Assembly: GCA_002342415.1 (NCBI GenBank)
Contig: DDPY01000011.1
Location: 1 to 29,369 of the forward strand
DNA: 29,369 nt
Direction of reading: 5' to 3'
DNA from: Prevotella sp. UBA2456
GTDB taxonomy: Bacteria > Bacteroidota > Bacteroidia > Bacteroidales > Bacteroidaceae
Position numbers and translations under genes: made by a program. Positions within the stretch are counted from its first letter, which is position 1; each line of letters starts with the position of its first letter. Shown here in pieces: positions 14,655 to 22,898 of the stretch. Below the pieces are notes generated by a model. It saw only the letters and a list, made by a program, of their open reading frames with translations, was not told the origin of the DNA and did not search any database.

Positions 14655-15651
14655 TGACATAGATGATGACTGGAGCGCCAATAAGCGGCGTGATGGCATT
14701 AAGGGGTATCACTCCCGTCTCGCCGGGCAGGAAGCACAGCGCATTGCACAACAGGGCCACAACGGCTCCCATCAGAATGGTGGCTGGCAGCAGCACACGA
14801 TGATTGTCTGTACGGAACATCAGTCGCGTGATATGAGGTACGGCAAGCCCGATGAAGGCCACCGGTCCGCAGAAGGCAGTGACGATGGCGGTGAGCAGGC
14901 CGGTCACGATGAGCAGCCAGTTGCGCGTTCGAACGATGTTGACTCCCAAGTTCTCTGCATAGCGGTCGCCTAACATCAGTGCATTAAGCGGCTTGATGAG
15001 CAGCAGGGAGGCAAAGAGCGACAGCAGGGTGACACCGGCAAAGGCGGGCATCATCTTCGTAGACACTCCGCCAAAGCTACCCATTCCCCACACCATATAG
15101 GAGCGCACGCCCTCGTCGGTGGCAAAGAAGTTGAGGAGCGAGATGGCTGAATTGGAGATGTAGCCAATCATAATACCGATGATGAGCAGCATGACATGAT
15201 TGCGCACAAGGGTGGAAAAGAAGAAGATAACGGCCATCACCGCCATAGCACCTACGAAGGCCGCAGACAGCACCGCTACAAAGCCGGACACGCTGACCGA
15301 ACCCGCCGAGAAGCTGCCCCCGAGGAGCAGCATCACCAAGGCCACCCCTAATCCTGCACCGCTGTTGATGCCAAAGATGCTGGGACCTGCCAGCGGGTTG
15401 CGAAAGGCCGTCTGCAACATGAGTCCGCTCACGGCCAGCGCGCCCCCTGCCAGCATAGCCGTAATGGCCTGGGGAAGGCGCGAATGGAGGATGATAAACC
15501 GCCATGAGGGCTTGACATCGGCAGCCTCAGCAAAAAGAATGCGAAGAACATCCTCGGCAGGTATCGACACCGAACCTACGAGGATGTTGAATACGAACAA
15601 TGCTGCAATGAGCAGTGTCAGCAGCAGACAATATGCTACACCTTTAGTCAT
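14620..15651 (-). CDS. btuC: FecCD/BtuC-type ABC transporter permease
   Basis: A 343-residue polytopic protein of the BtuC/FecCD/FhuB family. The signature segment FRNPLAGPSIFGINSGAGLG (about residues 87-106) and the late motif VAFIGLAVPHITRLMFRTDNHR (about 270-291), the coupling region that meets the ATPase, are both clear; about ten membrane helices are expected. It is the last gene of a cobalamin-riboswitch operon, overlaps the binding-protein gene by eight bases, and so most likely moves vitamin B12 across the inner membrane. The partner ATPase (BtuD) is not encoded here: the gene's end collides with a convergent gene. On sequence alone it could serve iron chelates; the riboswitch decides for cobalamin. 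Confidence 0.88.
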   Translation of the reverse strand: MTKGVAYCLLLTLLIAALFVFNILVGSVSIPAEDVLRILFAEAADVKPSWRFIILHSRLPQAITAMLAGGALAVSGLMLQTAFRNPLAGPSIFGINSGAGLGVALVMLLLGGSFSAGSVSVSGFVAVLSAAFVGAMAVMAVIFFFSTLVRNHVMLLIIGIMIGYISNSAISLLNFFATDEGVRSYMVWGMGSFGGVSTKMMPAFAGVTLLSLFASLLLIKPLNALMLGDRYAENLGVNIVRTRNWLLIVTGLLTAIVTAFCGPVAFIGLAVPHITRLMFRTDNHRVLLPATILMGAVVALLCNALCFLPGETGVIPLNAITPLIGAPVIIYVITRAKATRQDG

Positions 15652-16786
15652 TCAGTTTCTTATAATAACGCAAAGGGGGCAGATTTGTTGCCTCGGGATG
15701 CAGAATCCGGATAAAATCGGACAAGAGGAAGTCGGGACGGAAAGGAGTCTCCTCGTAGAACAGCGTCTGCTCTACATTACAGGCATAGACCTCGCGCATG
15801 CGGAAGGGCTTGAGCTGGTCATAGCCCCGATGCCCGCTCAGGAGTTCCTGATAGTTGGTTGTATGGTCGCTGGAATAGCGATAGAACCACACATCGGCAT
15901 CTCCGGCCTGCTCCAATACCGTCTCGAAGGGCAAGGACAAAGAGCCCGAATGGTCATCGTCAGCCCAAGGATACTGCCCGCCGGCATCTTGCGCCATCTG
16001 TCCGATAGTGCTCTTGCCACCCGGGACATACCATACTGACCCCACCATCTTGTCGATGAGCAGCGAGCGGCCCCGACCGGCTGCCTTGGCCTGCTGCTTC
16101 AGTGCATGATAGCTGCTGTCGACTACAGCAAAAAGGCTGTCAGTCTGCTGCTCCACCCCGAACAGCATACCATAGAACTTCATCCACTCTGCACGTGCTA
16201 ACGGTGAGTTCTCCATATACTCTGCACACTCCACCAAGGGGATGTCCAAATCCTCTATCTTGCCATAGCCTCCTGAATTCTCGAAGGGCGACAGCATGAT
16301 GACATCAGGCTTGACATCCATAATCTTCTCCACCACGGGATTCAAGCCACCGCCACAGTCGGCTACAAGGCCCTGCTCCACGCGCTGATGGATGGCAGGA
16401 ATCTTGATATACTTCAAGTCGGCCACCGCTACAATCTTGTCGACACGCCCAAGGGTGTTGAGCAGCGCACAATGAACGGTAGTGAAGACGGCAGAACGCT
16501 CAATGGGAGTACGGATGAGGGAACCGTGAGGAAGATTGTCGGGCACAGGCTGGCTGCGCGGCACCAGCACGTAGGTATGGAGCAGCCTGCCCTCCTTCCA
16601 CGGGTTGCGCACATCAACCACCGTATAGCCCTCATGGCGCACAATGGTGAGCAGCGAGGAGTAGCGCAAAGACAAGGTGTCGCCACCTTCCTGCGCGGCG
16701 GTTTGACGCCAGTCGCAGGAAGACAGCGACACATGGAGTAACAATACTGTCAGGCAGAAGAAGCCTGTCAGCTTACTTTTCAACAT
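15644..16786 (-). CDS. btuF: BtuF-like substrate-binding lipoprotein
   Basis: Starting at 16786 gives 380 residues with a lipoprotein signal, MLKSKLTGFFCLTVLLLHVSL ending in SSC, so the mature protein is anchored in a membrane facing the periplasm. The frame is open to 16822, but upstream starts would add residues before a good signal peptide. The body is a class III periplasmic-binding protein: VDKIVAVADLKYIKIPAI (first lobe), MDVKPDVIMLSPFENSGGYGKIEDLDIPLVECAEYMENSPLARAEWMKFYG (hinge approach), then the second lobe with IGQMAQDAGG. It would deliver cobalamin to the BtuC-like permease whose gene overlaps its end. Its start overlaps the BtuG-like gene by 14 bases. Confidence 0.83.
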   Translation of the reverse strand: MLKSKLTGFFCLTVLLLHVSLSSCDWRQTAAQEGGDTLSLRYSSLLTIVRHEGYTVVDVRNPWKEGRLLHTYVLVPRSQPVPDNLPHGSLIRTPIERSAVFTTVHCALLNTLGRVDKIVAVADLKYIKIPAIHQRVEQGLVADCGGGLNPVVEKIMDVKPDVIMLSPFENSGGYGKIEDLDIPLVECAEYMENSPLARAEWMKFYGMLFGVEQQTDSLFAVVDSSYHALKQQAKAAGRGRSLLIDKMVGSVWYVPGGKSTIGQMAQDAGGQYPWADDDHSGSLSLPFETVLEQAGDADVWFYRYSSDHTTNYQELLSGHRGYDQLKPFRMREVYACNVEQTLFYEETPFRPDFLLSDFIRILHPEATNLPPLRYYKKLND

Positions 16787-17948
16787 AGACGACATCGGTA
16801 TTGAACACAGCCGAGATAGCACCCGTAGCCGTATTGTAATAGGTTTTCACCAGTTTGCCCGAAGCATCGTACTGGTTGGTGTAGGTGGGAATCTTGTAGC
16901 TGGCATAGCCCGTCTCGGGATCGGGGCTGTAAGAAGTGATGAAGATGTAGCCCGATACAGGGTCGGCAGCAATCACGGCAGGATTGAGCACGTTGGCAGG
17001 CTCCCACGAAGTGGTCTTGCCTGAAGCAGGGTCGTAGATGCTATAGGTGGTCGTACCGCCATAAGGAGCATTGGCAGCAAACACGCGCTTGCCGTCGGAA
17101 CCCATCACGGTGCCGTCCATAATCTTGGTCACCTTGCCGTCGGCAGTAATCTTGCGCACACCCTGACCCGTCTGGTTCCAGTTCTCGTCGTAGGTACCAT
17201 AGTCCAGATAGTAGACATCGGTGCCGATGGTCAGAATCTGCATGGGATTGGTGATGACAGCATCCTTGATCTCTGTAACGGCCTTGGAAGAAAGGTCAAT
17301 CTTCGAGATAGAAGGATTAACATTGTTGCCATAGTCAGAGTTGGCCACATAGATGCTGTTATTGGCCAGAGTCAGACCGTCGGGATAGCTACCGACATTA
17401 TAGGTGGCCTGCTTGGCAAAGCTAACGGTATCGACAGCTGCCACAACACCATTGCCACCATTGTAGCTGTTGCCATAGCAGGTGAAGAAGAGCTTGCCGT
17501 CATGGCCGAGGGCTGCACGGGGGCTGGCACCGTCGGTGTCACCCAGCAGGGAGGTCGTGCTCAGCTGCTTCTGCACCTTCAAGGTGTTCTTGTCGCACAC
17601 CCAGATGGTAGCCTCCTTATCCACAACGATATAGAGCTTGCTACCGTAGATGGTAACATAGTTGGCAGTCTTGCCTACCGACTTGCCATTCACTGCGAAG
17701 AAAGCATTGCCGATAGCCAGTCCGTCCTCGTAGTTGATGTAGCTCAGGTTGCCGTCGATGTTGGCACGGGTGTTACCCGAACCCACGATAAACAGTCCGT
17801 TAGAGACATCCATAGCCTCGTAGACCGGATCGATGACCGGTTCGGGCTTCTTGGTGTTGTCGTCGTCACTGCCACAGGCAGTCAACAGTGCTGCACCCAT
17901 CATCAGGGTGGCAAAACTTAAAAGATACTTTTTCATTGTCTTGATCAT
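16773..17948 (-). CDS. btuG: BtuG-like surface lipoprotein (beta-propeller)
   Basis: A lipoprotein of 391 residues (387 if the second Met, at 17936, is used; MKKYLLSFATLMMG is the better signal start). The lipobox is LLTAC and the next residues, GSDDD, are the acidic surface-export signal of Bacteroidota lipoproteins. The body has repeated YVTIYGSKLYIVVD / NNSIYVANSDYG / GTDVYYLDYG / DPVSGYIFITSYS blades, i.e. a YVTN/DUF5074-type beta-propeller. In Bacteroides, BtuG proteins of this kind sit on the BtuB receptor and capture cobalamin with extreme affinity. Position directly after a BtuB-like gene and under a cobalamin riboswitch supports the same role. The name is given by family and context, not by a checked alignment. 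Confidence 0.8.
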   Translation of the reverse strand: MIKTMKKYLLSFATLMMGAALLTACGSDDDNTKKPEPVIDPVYEAMDVSNGLFIVGSGNTRANIDGNLSYINYEDGLAIGNAFFAVNGKSVGKTANYVTIYGSKLYIVVDKEATIWVCDKNTLKVQKQLSTTSLLGDTDGASPRAALGHDGKLFFTCYGNSYNGGNGVVAAVDTVSFAKQATYNVGSYPDGLTLANNSIYVANSDYGNNVNPSISKIDLSSKAVTEIKDAVITNPMQILTIGTDVYYLDYGTYDENWNQTGQGVRKITADGKVTKIMDGTVMGSDGKRVFAANAPYGGTTTYSIYDPASGKTTSWEPANVLNPAVIAADPVSGYIFITSYSPDPETGYASYKIPTYTNQYDASGKLVKTYYNTATGAISAVFNTDVVYVEK

Positions 17949-17950
17949 TG

Positions 17951-19927
17951 TTAGAATTTATAATTTAATGTAAACTGATAACTGATTCCTGGCATGGGAT
18001 AGCTGCCCACGATCTCATACTGACGGTCGGTCAGATTCTTCAGGTCGAAGCGGGCTCCTAACGTATGGTGATGCTTCATTCGGAAGTCGCGATAGAGCGT
18101 GAGTCCCATCTCGTGATAGCCCCCGATAAGGGTGCCGTCCAGATGTTCGTTGGTACTCCAGCGCTCGCTGACGGCTGTACCATTCACCGACAGGTTAACC
18201 CACGGATTCTCCCAGGCTACCGACCAAGAGCCGCTGTGCTCGGGGGTATAGGCTATCTGGTTGCCATAATAAGGCGACGCGCTGTTGGTGACATTCTTTA
18301 CGCGCTGGTAGGTATAGTTGCCTGCTGTGGTCAGCAAATGGTGCTCATGCAGCCGCCACGAAGCACGCAACGTGGCATCGACACCCCAGACGCGCACCTT
18401 TCCGACATTGACACAGGTCCAGACAAACATATTATAAGGTATAGCCACTATCATGTCACGCACCATATTGTAGTAGCCGTCGAGGGTAGCCGTCAGGGCC
18501 ACACTGCCAGGGGTGGCAGCATAGGTCAGGCCGAGATTCAGCTGCTGCGTGCGCTCCGGGTTCAGCACCTTGGAACCATAGTGGAAGAAATAGTTCTCGT
18601 TGAAGGTCGGCGAACGGAATATCTCCTTATAGTGAGCCCGCAGATGCAACTGTCTGCACAGCATGAACGACAAGCTCAGCGAGGGTGACAGGCGATGCTG
18701 GTTGTCGGCACCCTCTCCGTCCTTGGCACCATTCAGATAGTTCGACCATAAGAGTCGGCCCATCACGGTCATGTGATGATTCTTGTATTTGGCTGTAGCA
18801 GACTGAAGGATGGCATGCCGATAGGGCTTGGTGTCCATAGGCAGCGAGCTGTTCAGATTGCTATAGGCATAGTCGGCAGAATAGTCCAGGCTCCAGCACG
18901 TGGTAGGCACATAGAGCAGACTTGCGGAAGCATAGGCCTCGCGCTGATAGTAGTTGGCATCTTGTATCTGGCTTGCCACCACCCCGTCGTCATAGAGCGA
19001 TGCCGACCAGTTATACTTTCCATTTACCTTCAATGACCATTTCTCGCCCCAGCGGGTCTGATACAACAGCTGGGCAAAGGCATTACGGTCGCGCAACTTC
19101 TCCTTGCTCGTATTGCTATAGTAGTACACGATGCCGGGCAGCCGGCGATTGTTGTCATAGTAGTATAACTTACCGCTGAGGCGGTTCGTTGCATTGATGG
19201 CATAAACGAAATTAAGCTCAGCATGCCCGCTATTCATCCGGCTGTTCTGCCGATGGCCTTTGATGGTCTCGTTGCCATTATAAATGGTATAGGGATAGTC
19301 GTTGTCGGCATAGGTGTACTCGCCCATCACGGAGAGGGCAAAACGCTCCGACAGATTTTGCTCCAAACGCACAAAGGGACTCAGATAGCCGAATGAGCCT
19401 ACCTTCACTTGGGCGGTCAGATGGGGCTTCAGGTCGGTGGTCGGCATGCGTAATGTCTGGATGTTCAGCACTGCCGGTGTCGAGGCCTGACGGGCAGGCA
19501 CAAAGATATCGTCGTTGTCGCCAATGGTCAGTGACAGATGATCGACATTGTCCAGCGAATAGCGGCTCAGGTCAATCTCGCCGCTCTGACACTCGGACAG
19601 CATCACCCCATCGTAGCTCACTCCCGTATGCTTGGCTCCAAAGCCTCGCACAGAGACCGTCTTCATGCCACCCGCACCGCCATAGTCGCGGAGCGTGATA
19701 CCCGGTAGGCGGTGGAGGGCATCGGCCATATCGGTGACTCCCATCTGCAGCATGTCGCGACGGTCCATCAGATGCAAAGGGGCTGTGGAGGTCATCACAT
19801 GCTGACGCCTGCTCTCGGTGACTGTCACGCCCTCCAACTGATGGACGCGACCTACTATGGTATCCGTCTGTGCCTGAACACATACCGACAATAGCAACAG
19901 ACCTATCGATGTCAATAGCTTCTTCAT
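17951..19927 (-). CDS. btuB: BtuB-like TonB-dependent cobalamin receptor
   Basis: A 658-residue outer-membrane receptor. Signal peptide to about residue 19 (LLSVCVQAQ); a candidate TonB box in VHQLEGVTVTES; plug domain about 30-150 with DMADALHRLPGITLRDYGG and MKTVSVRGFG; then a 22-strand barrel ending in Phe (YQFTLNYKF). At 658 residues it is short for a Bacteroidota SusC-type receptor and lacks their N-terminal carboxypeptidase-like extension, fitting BtuB. It is the first gene after the cobalamin riboswitch, with a gap of two bases to the BtuG-like gene, so transport of vitamin B12 or related corrinoids is strongly indicated. Expression should fall when cobalamin is plentiful. Confidence 0.92.
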   Translation of the reverse strand: MKKLLTSIGLLLLSVCVQAQTDTIVGRVHQLEGVTVTESRRQHVMTSTAPLHLMDRRDMLQMGVTDMADALHRLPGITLRDYGGAGGMKTVSVRGFGAKHTGVSYDGVMLSECQSGEIDLSRYSLDNVDHLSLTIGDNDDIFVPARQASTPAVLNIQTLRMPTTDLKPHLTAQVKVGSFGYLSPFVRLEQNLSERFALSVMGEYTYADNDYPYTIYNGNETIKGHRQNSRMNSGHAELNFVYAINATNRLSGKLYYYDNNRRLPGIVYYYSNTSKEKLRDRNAFAQLLYQTRWGEKWSLKVNGKYNWSASLYDDGVVASQIQDANYYQREAYASASLLYVPTTCWSLDYSADYAYSNLNSSLPMDTKPYRHAILQSATAKYKNHHMTVMGRLLWSNYLNGAKDGEGADNQHRLSPSLSLSFMLCRQLHLRAHYKEIFRSPTFNENYFFHYGSKVLNPERTQQLNLGLTYAATPGSVALTATLDGYYNMVRDMIVAIPYNMFVWTCVNVGKVRVWGVDATLRASWRLHEHHLLTTAGNYTYQRVKNVTNSASPYYGNQIAYTPEHSGSWSVAWENPWVNLSVNGTAVSERWSTNEHLDGTLIGGYHEMGLTLYRDFRMKHHHTLGARFDLKNLTDRQYEIVGSYPMPGISYQFTLNYKF

Positions 19928-19985
19928 CTTACTTATTCTTCGCCCATAAGCCTAACCCCAGAGGCTGTGCTGGACACACTTCATG

Positions 19986-20132
19986 TGACACCAGGCAGGT
20001 CTTCTGACTTACAGTCAGACAGCGAACGTCTTCCCAACAATATCAGTGACTATATTGTTCGCGTCTTTAACATGACTGCTTACAGCTGCGGGACAGTTGG
20101 GGACTCTCACCCCATTCCCTTTTCCTAATGCG
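19986..20132 (-). promoter_or_regulatory. Cobalamin riboswitch
   Basis: Read on the minus strand the leader has the conserved blocks in order: AGGAAAAGGGAA, GGGGTGAGAGTCCCC, AACTGTCCCGCAGCTGTAA, a variable GC/AT stem-loop (CGAACAATATAGTCACTGATATTGTT region), and the B12 box GTAAGTCAGAAGACCTGCC. It begins almost exactly where the promoter at 20137-20167 should start transcription and ends about 58 bases before the btuB-like ATG. Bound adenosylcobalamin or a related corrinoid should lower expression of all four uptake genes downstream. Confidence 0.93.
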
Positions 20133-20136
20133 CCTG

Positions 20137-20167
20137 CAAAGGTACGAATAAGTGAGCACAAAACAAA
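20137..20167 (-). promoter_or_regulatory. Promoter of the cobalamin uptake operon
   Basis: On the minus strand TTTG (20167-20164), a 19-base gap, then TACCTTTG (20144-20137): exact consensus. Start of transcription near 20132, so the riboswitch occupies the very 5' end of the mRNA. Confidence 0.8.
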
Positions 20168-20203
20168 ATAAAAATGAAAAATTATTTTGTTTTGTCGAAC
20201 AAA

Positions 20204-20236
20204 TGAGGCTCTGAGCCTAATCAGCCCAGAGCCTCA
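20204..20236 (-). terminator. Hairpin terminator after the phosphorylase gene
   Basis: TGAGGCTCTG (20204-20213) pairs perfectly with CAGAGCCTCA (20227-20236) across a 13-base loop that itself holds GCCT/GCC words. On the minus strand it follows the phosphorylase stop by about 36 bases and is followed by TTTGTTCG and further T-rich sequence, which is a modest U-tract. It separates the glycogen operon from the cobalamin promoter. Confidence 0.65.
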
Positions 20237-20271
20237 AGTCTATAGTGATTTGCTATCAGACAGACAGAGCC

Positions 20272-22845
20272 TTACACCTGCTGGGGGAGTTCCAGCCACT
20301 TCACGTAGCAGAAATCCTGACGGTGAGGCAGCGCCTTGTTCTTCGGATACATACGGATGGCCGACTTATACTGTCCGAAGCGCTGGGGAGACAGCGTAGC
20401 CTCGAAGGTATAATTGTTACCGTCCTTCTTCACCATCTTCAGCGGCTCTACGCTATATACACGCTCCTCGCCTTCCTTGTTGGTGAAGATGTTCACCTTC
20501 TCCAGACCGATTGCATCATCAAGACCCTGCTCGTTGATAACATAGGTGAGGGTGTACTTCTTGCCTGCCTCCAAACCGGTAGCAGGGAAGTCCCACTGGC
20601 TGCTGACTACACTGATGGCATCCCAACGCTCAGCAACAGCTTCCTTCCACTGGGCAATCTCCTTGGCCAGCTTATTGTTATCCTTCGAGATTTCCTTGAA
20701 GCGCTTAGCTTCCTTCTCGTAGAACTTGGAATAATAGTCGTCGAGCTGACGCTTCATGGTGTAGTGAGGAGCAATCTGGGCAATCGAGTTCTTGATGACC
20801 TTGATCCAGCCCTTCGAGATTCCCTTCTTGTCCTTATCGTAATACAGAGGCACAATCTCGTTCTCCAACAGTCCGTAGATGGTAGCTGCATCGAGCTGAT
20901 CCTGATAGCCCTGATTCTGGTAGGTACGCTTCTCGGTAAGAGCCCATCCAGCACCCTCGCGATAGCCCTCCAGCCACCAGCCATCCTTCACACTGAGGTT
21001 GACAACACCGTTCATCTCGGCCTTCTCGCCTGATGTACCGGAAGCCTCGAGCGGACGGGTCGGAGTATTCATCCAGATATCGACACCACTCACCAGACGG
21101 CGGGCCAGCAGGAAGTCGTAGTCCTCGAGGAAGATAATCTTGCCCAGGAACTCAGGACGCTGCGAGATGTCGTAGATCTTCTTGATCAGACCCTGACCGG
21201 CACCGTCGGCGGGATGTGCCTTACCGGCAAAGAGGAAGATAACGGGATGCTCGGGGTCGTTGACAATCTTGTTCAGACGATCCAGGTCGGTGAACAGCAG
21301 GTGTGCACGCTTATAGGTAGCGAAACGACGGCAGAAGCCAATGACGAGTGCATTGGGATTCATCTTCTCCAACAGACGAACCACACGTGAGGGATCGCCC
21401 TGATTGCGCAGCCAAGTCTCGCGGAACTGCTCCTTGATATAGTCGAACAGCTTCTGCTTCAAGGCCATGCGGGTCTCCCAAATCTCCTCGTCGGGACAAT
21501 CGTAGATGCCGTGCCAGATATCCTCATTCGACTGGTCGAACATATGTTTGGCATCGAAGTACTTAGCATATACCTTACGCCACTCGGTAGCACACCAGGT
21601 GGGGAAATGCACGCCATTGGTTACATAGCCCACATGGTTCTCTTCAGGATAGTAGCCCTGCCAGATGGGAGCGAACATCTTCTGCGATACCCAGCCGTGA
21701 AGCATTGACACACCATTCACCTCCTGACAAGTGTTGCAGGCGAAAGTAGACATACAGAACTTCTCTGAGTGATCATCAGGATTGGTGCGGCCCATTCCGA
21801 TGAACTCATCCCAGCTGATGCCGAGCTTCTGGGGATAGCCTCCCATATACTTGCCGAACAGCCCCTCGTCGAAATAGTCGTGACCGGCAGGTACAGGAGT
21901 ATGAACGGTGTACAGACCACTGGCACGTACCAGCTCCATAGCCTGATTGAAGGTAAGACCCTCATCGATATAGTCGCAGAGACGCTGGAGATTGCACAGG
22001 GCAGCATGACCCTCGTTGCAATGATAGATATCCTTCTTGATGCCCAGCTTGTTGAGCAGCAGCATACCACCAATACCAAGCAGAATCTCCTGCTTGAGAC
22101 GGTTCTCCCAGTCACCGCCGTAGAGGGCATGGGTGATAGGCTTGTCGAAGTCGGAGTTCATCTCGTTGTCGGTATCCAACAGATAAAGCTTCACGCGACC
22201 GACATTGACACGCCATACATAGGCATGAACCTGATAATTGGTGTAAGGAACATCAATGACCAGTGGGTTGCCGTCCTTGTCGAGCTGACGCTCAATAGGC
22301 AGAGAACCGAAGTTCTGAGTCTCGTAGTTGGCAATCTGCTGACCATCCATTGACAGACTCTGGGTGAAGTATCCGAAGCGATAGAGGAAACCTACTGCAC
22401 ACATGTCGACATTAGAGTCAGAGGCTTCTTTCACATAGTCACCAGCCAGCATTCCCAGACCACCGCTATAAATCTTCAGGGCCGAGTGGATGCCATACTC
22501 CATACAGAAATAAGCTACCGACGGACGCTTCGGATCGGGCTTTACATCCATATAGTCACGGAAAAGCTTATAGACCGAACTAATGCGCTTCATCAGTGCC
22601 TTGTCCTTCAAGATCTCTTCCTTGCGGTCAAAACTCAGACGTTCCAAAAGCATCACGGGGTTGTGCTTTACCTCATGATAAAGCTCAGGGTCGAGGTCGC
22701 GGAACAGGTCGCGGGCCTCGTAGTTCCAAACCCACCACATGTTGTGGGCAATCTCGTCCAAACACTTCATTTGCTCGGGAAGACTCGACTTCACGGTCAG
22801 CTCCTTCCACTGTGGAGCATTTGCATAATCTGCTTTAATCTTCAT
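20272..22845 (-). CDS. glgP: Alpha-glucan (glycogen) phosphorylase
   Basis: An 857-residue GT35 enzyme that releases glucose 1-phosphate from the non-reducing ends of glycogen or maltodextrin. It belongs to the shorter branch with a DUF3417-type N-terminus (NMWWVWNYEARDLFRDLDPELY, about 35-56). Catalytic-core landmarks: AYFCMEYGIHSALKIYSGGLGMLAGD (about 110-135), HCNEGHAAL, GYVTNGVH, FCRRFATYKRAHLL, and the pyridoxal-phosphate lysine in ASGTSGEKAEMNG near residue 608. About 110 residues beyond the core form an extra beta-rich C-terminal domain. It lies 53 bases after glycogen synthase on the same strand, so synthesis and breakdown enzymes are made together. A maltodextrin preference is equally possible. 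Confidence 0.93.
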   Translation of the reverse strand: MKIKADYANAPQWKELTVKSSLPEQMKCLDEIAHNMWWVWNYEARDLFRDLDPELYHEVKHNPVMLLERLSFDRKEEILKDKALMKRISSVYKLFRDYMDVKPDPKRPSVAYFCMEYGIHSALKIYSGGLGMLAGDYVKEASDSNVDMCAVGFLYRFGYFTQSLSMDGQQIANYETQNFGSLPIERQLDKDGNPLVIDVPYTNYQVHAYVWRVNVGRVKLYLLDTDNEMNSDFDKPITHALYGGDWENRLKQEILLGIGGMLLLNKLGIKKDIYHCNEGHAALCNLQRLCDYIDEGLTFNQAMELVRASGLYTVHTPVPAGHDYFDEGLFGKYMGGYPQKLGISWDEFIGMGRTNPDDHSEKFCMSTFACNTCQEVNGVSMLHGWVSQKMFAPIWQGYYPEENHVGYVTNGVHFPTWCATEWRKVYAKYFDAKHMFDQSNEDIWHGIYDCPDEEIWETRMALKQKLFDYIKEQFRETWLRNQGDPSRVVRLLEKMNPNALVIGFCRRFATYKRAHLLFTDLDRLNKIVNDPEHPVIFLFAGKAHPADGAGQGLIKKIYDISQRPEFLGKIIFLEDYDFLLARRLVSGVDIWMNTPTRPLEASGTSGEKAEMNGVVNLSVKDGWWLEGYREGAGWALTEKRTYQNQGYQDQLDAATIYGLLENEIVPLYYDKDKKGISKGWIKVIKNSIAQIAPHYTMKRQLDDYYSKFYEKEAKRFKEISKDNNKLAKEIAQWKEAVAERWDAISVVSSQWDFPATGLEAGKKYTLTYVINEQGLDDAIGLEKVNIFTNKEGEERVYSVEPLKMVKKDGNNYTFEATLSPQRFGQYKSAIRMYPKNKALPHRQDFCYVKWLELPQQV

Positions 22846-22898
22846 CGTTGTATAATTTACAATGTTAACTATTATCGTATTATTATATAATTAAAATG

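Noticed and set aside
20187..20399. Small plus-strand open frames over the phosphorylase terminator
   Set aside because: They cross a strong hairpin and the end of the phosphorylase gene, with no start signals.
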